Positions 15,817 to 23,722 of a stretch of DNA of 64,000 nt are shown piece by piece. The notes under the pieces are model-generated. The model was not told where the DNA came from, made no database searches, and saw only the letters and a list, made by a program, of their open reading frames with translations. Origin of the DNA: Geodermatophilus ruber (GTDB lineage: Bacteria > Actinomycetota > Actinomycetes > Mycobacteriales > Geodermatophilaceae); the NCBI RefSeq assembly GCF_900114385.1, contig NZ_FOSW01000007.1:44491-108490 (forward strand). Reading direction: 5' to 3'. Positions within the stretch are counted from its first letter, which is position 1, and each line of letters begins with the position of its first letter. The translations under genes were made by a program, and so were the position numbers.

Positions 15817-16308
15817 TCAGCTCCTGGGGGTGGGGACGGGCGGGGTCCCGCCGGCCTTCTCGGCCGCGTCGAGGACCTCGAGCAGGGACTGGATCGGGAT
15901 GCGCCCGGAGGCGACGAGCTGGCCGCCGGCCCGGCGCAGCGCCACGGCGAACGGGGCGGCCCAGACGTTCTCGTACACCAGCACCCCGGCGGCGTTCCCC
16001 GGCTCCAGGGCGTGGGCTGCTTCGTCGAGGTCCTCCGGCCCGAGCAGGCCGGAGGCCGCACCGTCGAACAGCAGCGCCTCGAGCATGCCCATCCCCTCGA
16101 GGTCGACCATGCTCAGCGTGGTGACCGCGCCGTCGGCCTCCTTCCGGAGGAAGGCCAGGTCGAGGATGCGGATGATCCCCCGGTCGACCAGGTCGACCAG
16201 CAGCGGCAGCGCCTCCCCGGTCATCCCGTTCCCCGGGAACTCCACGACGATGTAGTCGACCGGGCCCATCTGGTCCAGGGCCGCCGGTCGTTCGAGGTGT
16301 GCGGTCAT
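15817..16308 (-). CDS. DUF6325 family protein
   Basis: The product has 163 residues and opens with MGPVDYIVVEFPGNGMTGEALPLLVDLVDRGIIRILDL, typical of the DUF6325/DUF1269-like group. It alternates helix and strand and has no membrane segment. The C-terminal part (AGVLVYENVWAAPFAVALRRAGGQLVASGRIP) is also characteristic. The function is unknown, but the family is repeatedly paired with SHOCT proteins, as here (one-base gap). GGAGGG precedes the ATG at 16306-16308. Confidence 0.82.
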   Translation of the reverse strand: MTAHLERPAALDQMGPVDYIVVEFPGNGMTGEALPLLVDLVDRGIIRILDLAFLRKEADGAVTTLSMVDLEGMGMLEALLFDGAASGLLGPEDLDEAAHALEPGNAAGVLVYENVWAAPFAVALRRAGGQLVASGRIPIQSLLEVLDAAEKAGGTPPVPTPRS

Positions 16309-16408
16309 GTGTGCCCTCCAGCGGTGGGGCGGAGTCGGCCCACCATGCGCCCGGCGGCGCGGGCCGGCGTCATCCCGGGCGGACGATCGGCGGGCGGACG
16401 ACCGGCCG

Positions 16409-16963
16409 TCAGCGCGCCCGGGGCATCGAGAGCCCCGCGGCCAGCAGGAAGCCGCCGAAGAGCAGCACCTGGATGCCGAGCAGCACCGACAGCACCAGCA
16501 CCGTCACCTGCGGCCACGCCAGGGCCATGATGCCGACGACGACGTTGAGGACACCGGCGAAGGCCAGCCAGCCCCAGGTGGGGACCTCCCGGCGGGCGGC
16601 GACGGCCAGCGCGATCCGTACCACCCCGTGCAGGAGCAGCGAGACGCCGGTGATGACCGCCAGCGTCCACAGCGTGATGCCGGGCCAGAAGGCCGCGACC
16701 AGGCCGCCGACGATCAGGATCGCGCCGACCAGGACCGGACCCCACCGGCGGCCGCTGGCCTGCGAGCCGGCGATCTCCAGGCAGCCGGCGAGCACGAGAG
16801 CCAGACCGATGAGGAAGGCGAGGGTCCGCGCGGCGGCCACGGGGTTGAACAGCAGCACGATCCCCACGGCGACGGTGGCGCCGCCGAAGACGATCAGTCC
16901 CGTCCTGCCGAGGCGGGCCCCCCGTTCAGGTGAGCGGGACGAGCGGGAGGAGACGTCGGCCAT
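16409..16963 (-). CDS. HdeD-like membrane protein (DUF308)
   Basis: The product has 184 residues and six predicted helices arranged in repeated pairs (IVFGGATVAVGIVLLFNP, LIGLALVLAGCLEIAGS, LVGAILIVGGLVAAFWP and so on). This is the DUF308/HdeD pattern; enterobacterial HdeD is an acid-resistance membrane protein. AAGGAGGA lies at good distance before the ATG at 16961-16963. It probably shares control with the DUF6325-SHOCT pair about 100 bases downstream. The physiological role here is inferred only from the family. Confidence 0.88.
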   Translation of the reverse strand: MADVSSRSSRSPERGARLGRTGLIVFGGATVAVGIVLLFNPVAAARTLAFLIGLALVLAGCLEIAGSQASGRRWGPVLVGAILIVGGLVAAFWPGITLWTLAVITGVSLLLHGVVRIALAVAARREVPTWGWLAFAGVLNVVVGIMALAWPQVTVLVLSVLLGIQVLLFGGFLLAAGLSMPRAR

Positions 16964-17111
16964 GGGTCCTCCTTCGCAGGCAGCGACGTGCACCGCAGCC
17001 GGCACCGCCGCCGCTGACGACGGACGCCCCCAGGCTGTCGCGGCCCGCGGTGGGCGCACATCATCCGGGGGGGAGGATCCGCGGCCACCCCGGGTTGATG
17101 ACCGTGGGCGC

Positions 17112-17588
17112 ATGAGCCGGACACGGATGGCCGGGGTGCTGGTCCTCCTCCTCGGGGCAGCGGCGGCCGGGTGCGGGGGCGACGGCGGGTCCGCCGCCAC
17201 CGGCACCACGACCGCCGCCACCACGAGCGCCGCCACCACGACCGGCGCCCCCACTGGAACCGGCCAGCCGGTGTGCTCCTCGGTCGCGGCGCTGCAGACC
17301 TCGGTGAACGCCCTCGGCGACGTGGACGTCGGCGCCTCGGGGGTGGCCGCGGTGCAGAGCTCCCTCGGCGCCGTCAAGGCCGACGCGCAGGACGTCGTCC
17401 GGGACGCGCAGGGCCAGTACGCCGAACAGACCGACCAGCTGAAGACGGACCTGGCCGCCGTCGAGTCCGCGGTGCAGACCGCGCAGGGCACTGCCTCGGC
17501 GGAGACCCTGCGCGGCGTGGGGACGGCGATCCGCACGCTCGGGGCGGACGTCCGCACCCTGTCCCACGACGTGGCCTCGACGTGCTGA
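17112..17588 (+). CDS. Putative lipoprotein, coiled-coil
   Basis: The product has 158 residues. A signal peptide with a lipobox-like LLLGAAAAGC (Cys about 21) is followed by a Thr/Ala-rich linker with many TT pairs, and then a helical region (SSVAALQTSVNAL, LKTDLAAVESAVQTAQG, GTAIRTLGADVRTLSHDVAS). It is likely anchored to the outer face of the membrane. A Cys near the linker end and the final Cys could pair. No family is recognised. Its stop overlaps the next gene, so it starts a small three-gene run ending in a K+ channel. Confidence 0.8.
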   Translation: MSRTRMAGVLVLLLGAAAAGCGGDGGSAATGTTTAATTSAATTTGAPTGTGQPVCSSVAALQTSVNALGDVDVGASGVAAVQSSLGAVKADAQDVVRDAQGQYAEQTDQLKTDLAAVESAVQTAQGTASAETLRGVGTAIRTLGADVRTLSHDVASTC

Positions 17589-17932
17589 CCGCCCGAGCGG
17601 ACACCGCCCCGTCCCCTGCGGAGCGGCGGGCGGCGGGCAAGGCGCGACGCCACGACGTCCCGCAGGAGATCGTCACCGCCACCGTCGCGCGGTACCGGGC
17701 CGCGATGGCGCGGTTCGCCGCCATGCGCGATCTCGAGGTCTGGTACAGCTCCGTCGACGCGGCCGGCCTGCAGCAGGTGGTCGCGCCGCGGCTGGACGTC
17801 CGGCGCCGGAAGCGGTTGACCCGGGCGCTGGTCGAGTTCGCCGAGACCTGTGCCGACCTGAGCGAGCGCGACCACCGCGCGCTCGCCGACGCCGTGGCGG
17901 CCGGGCGGGTGACGGCGCGCACCGGCCTGTGA
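17582..17932 (+). pseudogene. Internally deleted DUF2252 remnant, frame intact
   Basis: This 116-residue frame opens with GTG inside the previous gene's 3' end. Its first 80 residues resemble the middle of DUF2252 kinase-like proteins (VTATVARYRAAMARFAAMRDLEVWYSSVDAAGL). The last 35 resemble the extreme C-terminus of the same family (FAETCADLSERDHRALADAVAAGR). Full DUF2252 proteins are 400-480 residues, so both the N-terminal part and a large internal part are missing. The frame is still open and coupled to its neighbours, so it may be expressed as a small protein. Confidence 0.6.
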
Positions 17933-18549
17933 CCCGGCTCGGTCCCCGCGGGCCGGAGGACAGCGAGCCGGCCGCGGACGGTCCACCCTCGGACGGCGTG
18001 GACGGCCTTCCCCCCACCGGCCACGCGGGCCCCTCCTCCACGCCGACGCGGTACCTGCCGGCGCGGCGCGCGCTCGCCCGCGCCGGGCTCCGGACGACGC
18101 TGACCGTCGCCGCCCTGCTGGTGCTTTTCTACCGGCTCCCGCTGGAGCGGGACTTCAGCGCCGGGACCGTGGTCGCCCTGCTGGGCGGGCTGCTCGCGGT
18201 CGGCGTGCTGGTGGGCTGGCAGGTGCGGGCGGTGCTGCGCTCGCCCTATCCGGGCCTGCGGGCGGTGGAGGCGCTGGCGCTGATCGTTCCGCTGTTCCTG
18301 CTGCTGTTCGCCGTGGTCTACGTCGTGCTCGACGGGTCGGTGCCGGGCTCGTTCACCGAGGCGCTCAGCCGCACGGACGCCCTCTACCTGGTCGTGACCG
18401 TGTTCACCACGGTGGGCTTCGGCGACATCACGCCGGTCACCGAGGTGGCGCGCATCCTGGTGACCGTGCAGATGGTCTGCAACCTCGTCGTGCTGGGCCT
18501 GGGGTTCAAGGCGATCCTCGACGCGGTCCAGCGGCGCAGGAGGGGCTGA
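17929..18549 (+). CDS. Two-helix-pore potassium channel
   Basis: The product has 206 residues. A polar N-terminus is followed by two helices (TTLTVAALLVLFYRL; VVALLGGLLAVGVLVGW), a third (ALALIVPLFLLLFAVVYVVL), a pore helix with selectivity filter TTVGFGD, and a final helix (ILVTVQMVCNLVVLGLGFKAIL). This is the Ion_trans_2 pattern; TVGFGD is a K+ filter. There is no cytoplasmic RCK domain. The GTG start overlaps the previous stop as GTGA. Four subunits would make one pore. Its place in a run of envelope proteins suggests a role in membrane potential or stress. Confidence 0.9.
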   Translation: MTRLGPRGPEDSEPAADGPPSDGVDGLPPTGHAGPSSTPTRYLPARRALARAGLRTTLTVAALLVLFYRLPLERDFSAGTVVALLGGLLAVGVLVGWQVRAVLRSPYPGLRAVEALALIVPLFLLLFAVVYVVLDGSVPGSFTEALSRTDALYLVVTVFTTVGFGDITPVTEVARILVTVQMVCNLVVLGLGFKAILDAVQRRRRG

Positions 18550-18561
18550 GGACCGCTGCGG

Positions 18562-20163
18562 TCACAGCGCGAGCAGCCGGTTCTTCTCCCGGGCGAACTC
18601 GTCGTCGGTGAGGACGCCGGCATCGTGCGCCGCGCCGAGGCGCACGATCAGGTCCAGCCGGCCCCCGAGTCCGGCGAGCACCTCGGGGGTCAGCGCGCCG
18701 GCCGCGGGTAGGGGCGGCACGGCCGGCTCCGCGGAACGGGTCACGACGAGGGTGGCGCCGGGGACCCCGTCGGTGGACGGTCGCGCGCTCGGCACGGGCG
18801 CCTGGTCCGGGGAGGGCGCGCCGGGCGCCGGCGCGGGGAGGGGCTGGCCCGCCGCCTCCCCTCCGGCCGGAGCGGGCCGGGCTGGCGGCGGGACCGGGGG
18901 TTCCGCGGGCGCCTCGGCGGCCGGCTCGGGCGCCCGCGCCGCGAGCCACTCCAGCAGCCCGAGCCAGAGCGCGACCAGCGCCGCGATCCACACCAGCACC
19001 GACAGCGTCGGCGCCGGCCAGAGCAGCAGGACGACCGCGCCGGCCACGATCCCGATCCACCGCGCGGGGCGCAGGTGGGCGGCGACGAAGGTGCCCAGCC
19101 CGGCGACGCGCCGGTCGAGGTCCATGCCGGCGACGAACGCCCGGGTATCGGCGGCGACCCGGCGCGGCCAGCTCTCGCCCGCCGGGACCACGGCACCGGG
19201 CTCGCCCGGGGCCCGCTCGGCAGCCAGGGCGCGGGCGGCGGCGTGCTCCTCGCGCCGGTGGCGGACCTGCTCGGCGGCGGTGCGCGCCCCGCGGCGGACG
19301 GCCGCGACCAGTCCGAGCCGGCCCCAGACCAGGGTCAGCACGAGCACCACGAGCGCCAGGGCGACCAGCCAGATCGTCCAGGCGCGCAGGCTGCCGGCGA
19401 CGACGTCCCAGATCGCGCCGACCGCGTCGCGGTTGATCGGCTGGGCGGCCGACAGCACCGGCCCGCGCGCCACCCGCAGCGCGACCAGCGCCAGCAGCCC
19501 GAGCACCGCGGTCGTGACTGCCCAGGCCCGCAGCGTGCCGCGCCGGTTCCGCGACAGCGCCAGCGCGCCGGCCAGCGTGGCCAGGGCCAGCACGCCGAAC
19601 CACCACCACACCGACTGGAGCAGGTCGATCGCGGTGTAGAGCTGCGGGGCGTCGGCGGGGGTCACGAGCGTGACGCCGACGTCGTCGGGAACGAGGCTGA
19701 GCACCTGACCGGCCACGCCGTCGCGCCGGTCCGCGGGGACGAGGTCCTTGGCCTGGCCCAGGGTGAACCGCACCGGCTCGCCGGCGACCAGCTGGGTGTG
19801 GGCCGAGGTCAGCGCCGCGTCGGTGAGGTCGGTGAACCGGTCGGAGGTGAGCAGCCGCTGGGTGCCGGTGGCCACGATCGAGCGGATGCCCTCCTCGATG
19901 GTCGGCTCGAAGCGCTGCAGCCGGTCGGGCAGCACCGCGACCGCGTCGTCGACCGCCTGCTGCACCTCCGGGGTCGCCATGACGGTGCTGGTCACCCGGT
20001 CGGTGATCCGCGCCTGCACCGCGGGCTGGGCCAGCATCGTCTCGGTGTCTGCGACGAACACCTCGGTGTTGATCACGTGCCGGCGGGTCCACAGCGAGGT
20101 GCTGGCGAGCAGCAGGCTCACGGCGCTGAGCAGGATCAGCAGCCCGGTGAGGAAGCGGCGCAT
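18562..20163 (-). CDS. Multi-pass membrane protein with C-terminal SHOCT
   Basis: The product has 533 residues. A first helix (FLTGLLILLSAVSLLLAST) is followed by an external domain of about 150 residues (INTEVFVADTETMLAQPAVQ, VRFTLGQAKDLVPADRRDG). Then come several helices (VWWWFGVLALATLAGALAL, VTTAVLGLLALVALRV, IWLVALALVVLVLTLVW), a charged loop, two more helices, a long Pro/Ala/Glu linker and a SHOCT motif at the end (LGAAHDAGVLTDDEFAREKNRLLAL). GGAGGGA precedes the ATG at 20161-20163. The function is unknown. It is convergent with the K+ channel gene. Confidence 0.85.
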   Translation of the reverse strand: MRRFLTGLLILLSAVSLLLASTSLWTRRHVINTEVFVADTETMLAQPAVQARITDRVTSTVMATPEVQQAVDDAVAVLPDRLQRFEPTIEEGIRSIVATGTQRLLTSDRFTDLTDAALTSAHTQLVAGEPVRFTLGQAKDLVPADRRDGVAGQVLSLVPDDVGVTLVTPADAPQLYTAIDLLQSVWWWFGVLALATLAGALALSRNRRGTLRAWAVTTAVLGLLALVALRVARGPVLSAAQPINRDAVGAIWDVVAGSLRAWTIWLVALALVVLVLTLVWGRLGLVAAVRRGARTAAEQVRHRREEHAAARALAAERAPGEPGAVVPAGESWPRRVAADTRAFVAGMDLDRRVAGLGTFVAAHLRPARWIGIVAGAVVLLLWPAPTLSVLVWIAALVALWLGLLEWLAARAPEPAAEAPAEPPVPPPARPAPAGGEAAGQPLPAPAPGAPSPDQAPVPSARPSTDGVPGATLVVTRSAEPAVPPLPAAGALTPEVLAGLGGRLDLIVRLGAAHDAGVLTDDEFAREKNRLLAL

Positions 20164-20351
20164 GGTGTCCCTCCACCGCGTCGGTCGCCACCGCGAGGGC
20201 CGGGCACGACGCCCGGACCGGTGGCCCGTCGAGCATGCGTGCACGCTCCGGGCCGGCCCTCACCCCGGCCGGATGAGGCAGACCCCGGCCGGCGGGCGCG
20301 ACGGTGGCGGGACCCGGACCGCGGGTATCCCCACCATCCCCAGGAGGAGCC

Positions 20352-20732
20352 ATGACCATTCCCGAGCCACGCGAGGCATCGGCCACGCAGTCGGCGCTGA
20401 GCGACATCGCCTCCGGCGACGGGCCCGTCCTCGAGCGCCTCGTCGCCATGAACCTGGACTCCTTCGAGAACTCCGGGCTCGATGACAGGACCTACTTCCT
20501 CGTCCGGCTCGCCGCGCTCGTCGCGATGGACGCCGCTCCGGTGTCGTACCTGATCAACCTGGGGCTGGCCTCCGAGGCGGGGGTGACCGTCGAGGATGCG
20601 CAGGGCGCTCTCATCGCCGTCGCGCCGGTCGTCGGCAGCGCCCGGGTGGCCTCGGCCGCGGGGAAGATCCTGCGCGCGTTCGGACTGGCGGCCGCGGCCG
20701 CGGGCGTCGAGGAGGAGGTGGCCAAGGCGTGA
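20352..20732 (+). CDS. Carboxymuconolactone decarboxylase-like protein
   Basis: The product has 126 residues, all alpha, of the CMD/AhpD fold (YFLVRLAALVAMDAAPVSYLINLGLASEAGVTVEDAQGALIAVAPVVGSARVASA). The CxxC of AhpD peroxidase-type members is absent, as is any Cys, so alkylhydroperoxidase activity is unlikely. Close actinobacterial relatives are annotated only as CMD family. CAGGAGGAGC precedes the ATG at 20352. The gene ends at a perfect 42-bp palindrome. Confidence 0.88.
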   Translation: MTIPEPREASATQSALSDIASGDGPVLERLVAMNLDSFENSGLDDRTYFLVRLAALVAMDAAPVSYLINLGLASEAGVTVEDAQGALIAVAPVVGSARVASAAGKILRAFGLAAAAAGVEEEVAKA

Positions 20733-20753
20733 GCGGCAGAACCTGATCGCAGG

Positions 20754-20795
20754 CCGTCGGGCCCGCGCGACCGGCCGGTCGCGCGGGCCCGACGG
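20754..20795. terminator. Perfect 42-bp palindrome, bidirectional terminator
   Basis: Two 21-bp arms, centred at 20774/20775 on CCGGCCGG, are exactly complementary with no loop. It lies between the convergent CMD (ends 20732) and DUF7144 (ends 20805) genes. Hairpins without U-tracts commonly act as terminators in actinobacteria. Confidence 0.8.
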
Positions 20796-20804
20796 GGTCT
20801 GCGC

Positions 20805-21263
20805 TCAGTACGTCGTGGACTTCAGCTCGCGCCCGTGGACGACGATCGCGTAGATCACGATGACGTCGAGCGCGATCACGATCATCGACCACACCGGGTA
20901 GGCGGCGATGAACACCAGGTTGACCAGCGCGCTGAGCCCGGCCAGCACCACCCCGGCGACGCGCGCCGCGGTGTTGCCGGCGAGCAGCCCCACACCCGTC
21001 AGGCCGATGAGGACACCGAGGATGAGGTGCGTCCACCCCCAGACCGTGTAGTCGAGGTTCAGCACCAGGCCCGCCGACGTCACCACGTAGTAGTTGTCGT
21101 TGACCAGGGCTACGAGCCCCTGCACCACCTGGAAGGCAGCGACCAGGATCATCATCACGCCCGCGAAGACGACCCAACCGGCCCAGCCGGTCGCGGCCTC
21201 CTCGTAGGCGGGCTCCCGCCGCGCGGTCTGCGCGGCCTCACTCCGACGCGACGTGTCGGCCAT
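20805..21263 (-). CDS. DUF7144-type four-helix membrane protein
   Basis: The product has 152 residues. A charged N-terminus precedes four helices: WAGWVVFAGVMMILVAAFQVVQGL, WGWTHLILGVLIGLTGVGLL, VAGVVLAGLSALVNLVFIA and SMIVIALDVIVIYAIVVHG. The loop VNDNYYVVTSAGLVLNLDYTVWGWTHL is a family mark of this actinobacterial membrane group. The function is unknown. GGGGAGAA precedes the ATG at 21261-21263. It belongs to the envelope island and may share a transcript with the SHOCT gene upstream of it on the minus strand. Confidence 0.8.
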   Translation of the reverse strand: MADTSRRSEAAQTARREPAYEEAATGWAGWVVFAGVMMILVAAFQVVQGLVALVNDNYYVVTSAGLVLNLDYTVWGWTHLILGVLIGLTGVGLLAGNTAARVAGVVLAGLSALVNLVFIAAYPVWSMIVIALDVIVIYAIVVHGRELKSTTY

Positions 21264-21307
21264 TCTCGTTCTCCCCTCGTGCGGGTTCGGGTACCGGACA
21301 CCCCGGG

Positions 21308-21745
21308 TCAGGCGGACAGCAGCCTGCGCTTCATGACCTCGTACTCGTCGGCGGTGATGGCACCGCTGTCGAGCAGCGACTTGGCCTTCATCAGCTGGTC
21401 GGCGCCGTCCCCGTTCGATGGGGTGGCCCGGGAGGCCGGGGTGGTGCCGGGGGCGGTCTCGCCGGTCCCCGCGACCGACCGGATGTAGTCGTCCATCGCC
21501 GCGCGCTGCGCGCGGGCCTGCGCCTCGTTCCGCTCACCCATCGACCGGCCCTGGGTGATCAGGTAGACGAAGACGCCGATCAGGGGCAGGAAGAGGGTGA
21601 GCACCACCCAGCCCGCCTTGGCCCAGCCGCCGATGTCCTGTCGCCGGAACACATCGGTGTAGACGACGATCAGGAGCCAGATCCACAGGATCCAGCCGAA
21701 GAACACGAACATCGACCACATGACATCCAGCAGCGGATAGTCCAT
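21308..21745 (-). CDS. PLDc_N / SHOCT small membrane protein
   Basis: The product has 145 residues. Two N-terminal helices (WSMFVFFGWILWIWLLIVVYTDVFRR and AGWVVLTLFLPLIGVFVYLI) form the PLDc_N (cardiolipin-synthase N-terminal-like) anchor. A hydrophilic linker and a SHOCT motif follow (ADQLMKAKSLLDSGAITADEYEVMKRRLL). GGGAGGGG lies before the ATG at 21743-21745. No catalytic HKD motif is present, so it is not a phospholipase. It is the third SHOCT protein of the island. The role is likely sensing or scaffolding at the membrane, which is inference. Confidence 0.88.
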   Translation of the reverse strand: MDYPLLDVMWSMFVFFGWILWIWLLIVVYTDVFRRQDIGGWAKAGWVVLTLFLPLIGVFVYLITQGRSMGERNEAQARAQRAAMDDYIRSVAGTGETAPGTTPASRATPSNGDGADQLMKAKSLLDSGAITADEYEVMKRRLLSA

Positions 21746-21909
21746 CGCCCCTCCCTGAGGCCGTGTGTCTTGGGCCGAGTGTGTGCGGGCCGACCGGGTC
21801 CGACCTCGTCCGGTGAGGATGAACGCCCCTCCCGGCCTGGTCATCCCCGCGGGACGAGGCCCGCCCCGGCCGGCCGCCCTACGGTTCGGGAGCCGCTTGG
21901 GAGGTGGTC

Positions 21910-22167
21910 ATGACCGAACCGAGTCCCGACGGCGCCCGGATCAGCGGCGGCGTCCTCGCCACGCTCGCCGGCGGCGGCCTGCTCGCGGTGTTCATGGTGC
22001 AGAACACCGAGAACGTCACGCTGCACTTCCTGTTCTGGAGCTTCACCTGGCCGCTGTGGCTGTTCACCCTGACCGTCGCGGCGCTGGGCGCGGTCGTGTG
22101 GCTCGGGGTCGGGGTGCTGCGCCGCCACCGCCGCCGGCAGGCCCGGCGGGACGCCCGGCGCGAGTGA
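21910..22167 (+). CDS. LapA-domain small membrane protein
   Basis: The product has 85 residues. It has two helices (VLATLAGGGLLAVFMVQN and LWLFTLTVAALGAVVWLGV) and the family motif QNTENVTLHFLFWSFTWPLWL, then a basic tail. This is the lipopolysaccharide-assembly-protein-A (LapA) domain, which in Gram-positives marks small membrane proteins of unknown role. The ATG at 21910 follows GGGAGGTGG; a GTG two codons earlier is possible. It is divergent from the SHOCT gene. Confidence 0.85.
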   Translation: MTEPSPDGARISGGVLATLAGGGLLAVFMVQNTENVTLHFLFWSFTWPLWLFTLTVAALGAVVWLGVGVLRRHRRRQARRDARRE

Positions 22168-22227
22168 ACCGGCCGCGAACCGGCCGCGCTCCTGCCGCCT
22201 CCGGCCGGTGCTCCTGCTGCCTCCCGG

Positions 22228-23691
22228 TCAGTGCGCGGCCGCGGTGTCCCGCGCGGTCCTGCGCGGGATGAGCAGCGCCGCGACCCACCCGACCACCGCG
22301 CAGGCGACCAGGACCACGATCGCGAACGCGTACTGCCGGCCGCCGGGAACCGCCCCGGCGACGAGCGAGCCGGCGATGGCCACGCCCAGCGAGGAGCCGA
22401 GGTTGGACACGCTGCGCGAGACCCCGGAGATGTCGCCCTGGACCTCCTCGGGCCAGGCCGACTGGACGAGGTTCACCGACGCGGTGAGCATGATCCCGAC
22501 CCCGGCGCCCATCAGGAGCAGGCCCGGGACGAACGACCAGACCGACGGGCGCTGCGAGCCCAGCGCGAGCAGCAGCGCGAGACCGAGCGCGGTCACGAAG
22601 AAGCCGGCCCGGATCAGCCGGCGCTGCGAGTGCCGCTTCGCCATGCGCGGCGCGGCCGCCGACGCCACCAGCACACCGATGGTCGCGGGCAGGAGGACCA
22701 GCCCGGTCTCGATCGCGGAGAACCCCCGGGCCTGCTGCAGGTAGACCGAGATCACGAAGGCCGCCCCCTGGAGGATCAGCCACTGGAGGGTCTGGGTCAG
22801 CAGGCCGAGGTTCGAGGTCGCGTTGCGGAACAGGCGGACCGACACCAGGGGGTCGCCCCCGCGCCTCTCCCGCGCCCGGACGTGGACGAAGAACGCGGCG
22901 AGGAAGACGGCGCCGATCCCGACGAACAGCCACACCGGGGAGATGCCGCCCTCGCGGATGAGGACCGTGCCGCCGACGGCGTAGTCCCGCGTCGCCCGGA
23001 ACCAGCCGTAGCCGCCGGACTGGAGCACACCGAAGACGACGAAGAACAGCCCCGCCGCCGAGAGCACCGCGCCGAGCCAGTCCAGCCGCGGCCGCTGGGC
23101 GCTCCGGGGCGGGTCGCTGATCCGGCGCGCGAGGAACGCGATCCACGCGACGACCAGCACCTGGAGCAGGAACGACGCCCGCCAGCTGACGTAGCTGGTG
23201 ATCAGGCCACCGATCAGGGGGCCGGAGGCGGCGCCGATGCCCGCGGCGGCGCTGACGACGCCGAAGTACCGCGCGCGGGTGGGGACGTCGTCGAACAGCA
23301 CGGTGATCAGGATGTAGATCGGCGGGATCAGCAGGGCCGAGCCGATCCCCTCGAGCAGCGAGTAGCCGATCAGCAGGACGGGGAGCCCCTGGGCGAACGC
23401 GGCCAGGAGCGCACCGGCCCCGTAGATGACCAGGCCGGCCAGGAAGCAGGTCCTGCGGCCCAGGATGTCGGTCAGCTTGCTGCCGGGGATCATCAGCGCC
23501 GCCATCGTGAGGGTGAACAGCGTGATGGTGGCCTGGATCCCGCTGACCGTGGTGCCCAGGTCGGTGGCGATCGCGGTGATCGCCACGTTCATGTTCGAGG
23601 CGGCGTAGCTGCAGATGAACTGCGCCAGCGCCAGCGGCAGGACGGCGGCGCGCGCCGTCGCCACCCCCGCGCCGCGGCCGGTCGCGGTCAT
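22228..23691 (-). CDS. MFS drug/metabolite exporter (DHA2-like)
   Basis: The product has 487 residues and about 14 helices. It carries the MFS motif around LTDILGRRTCFLAGLVIYGAG and the exporter motif-C-like region GIGAASGPLIGGLITSYVSWRASFLLQV. A longer central loop follows (SGGYGWFRATRDYAVGG). The DHA2 group expels drugs, dyes or metabolites by proton antiport; the substrate is unknown. The ATG at 23689-23691 follows GAGGGGC. It lies 31 bases after the GH15 gene, so both are probably on one transcript. Confidence 0.9.
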   Translation of the reverse strand: MTATGRGAGVATARAAVLPLALAQFICSYAASNMNVAITAIATDLGTTVSGIQATITLFTLTMAALMIPGSKLTDILGRRTCFLAGLVIYGAGALLAAFAQGLPVLLIGYSLLEGIGSALLIPPIYILITVLFDDVPTRARYFGVVSAAAGIGAASGPLIGGLITSYVSWRASFLLQVLVVAWIAFLARRISDPPRSAQRPRLDWLGAVLSAAGLFFVVFGVLQSGGYGWFRATRDYAVGGTVLIREGGISPVWLFVGIGAVFLAAFFVHVRARERRGGDPLVSVRLFRNATSNLGLLTQTLQWLILQGAAFVISVYLQQARGFSAIETGLVLLPATIGVLVASAAAPRMAKRHSQRRLIRAGFFVTALGLALLLALGSQRPSVWSFVPGLLLMGAGVGIMLTASVNLVQSAWPEEVQGDISGVSRSVSNLGSSLGVAIAGSLVAGAVPGGRQYAFAIVVLVACAVVGWVAALLIPRRTARDTAAAH

Positions 23692-23722
23692 GGCTGCCCC
23701 TCGGGGGACCGGGCGGGGGACG

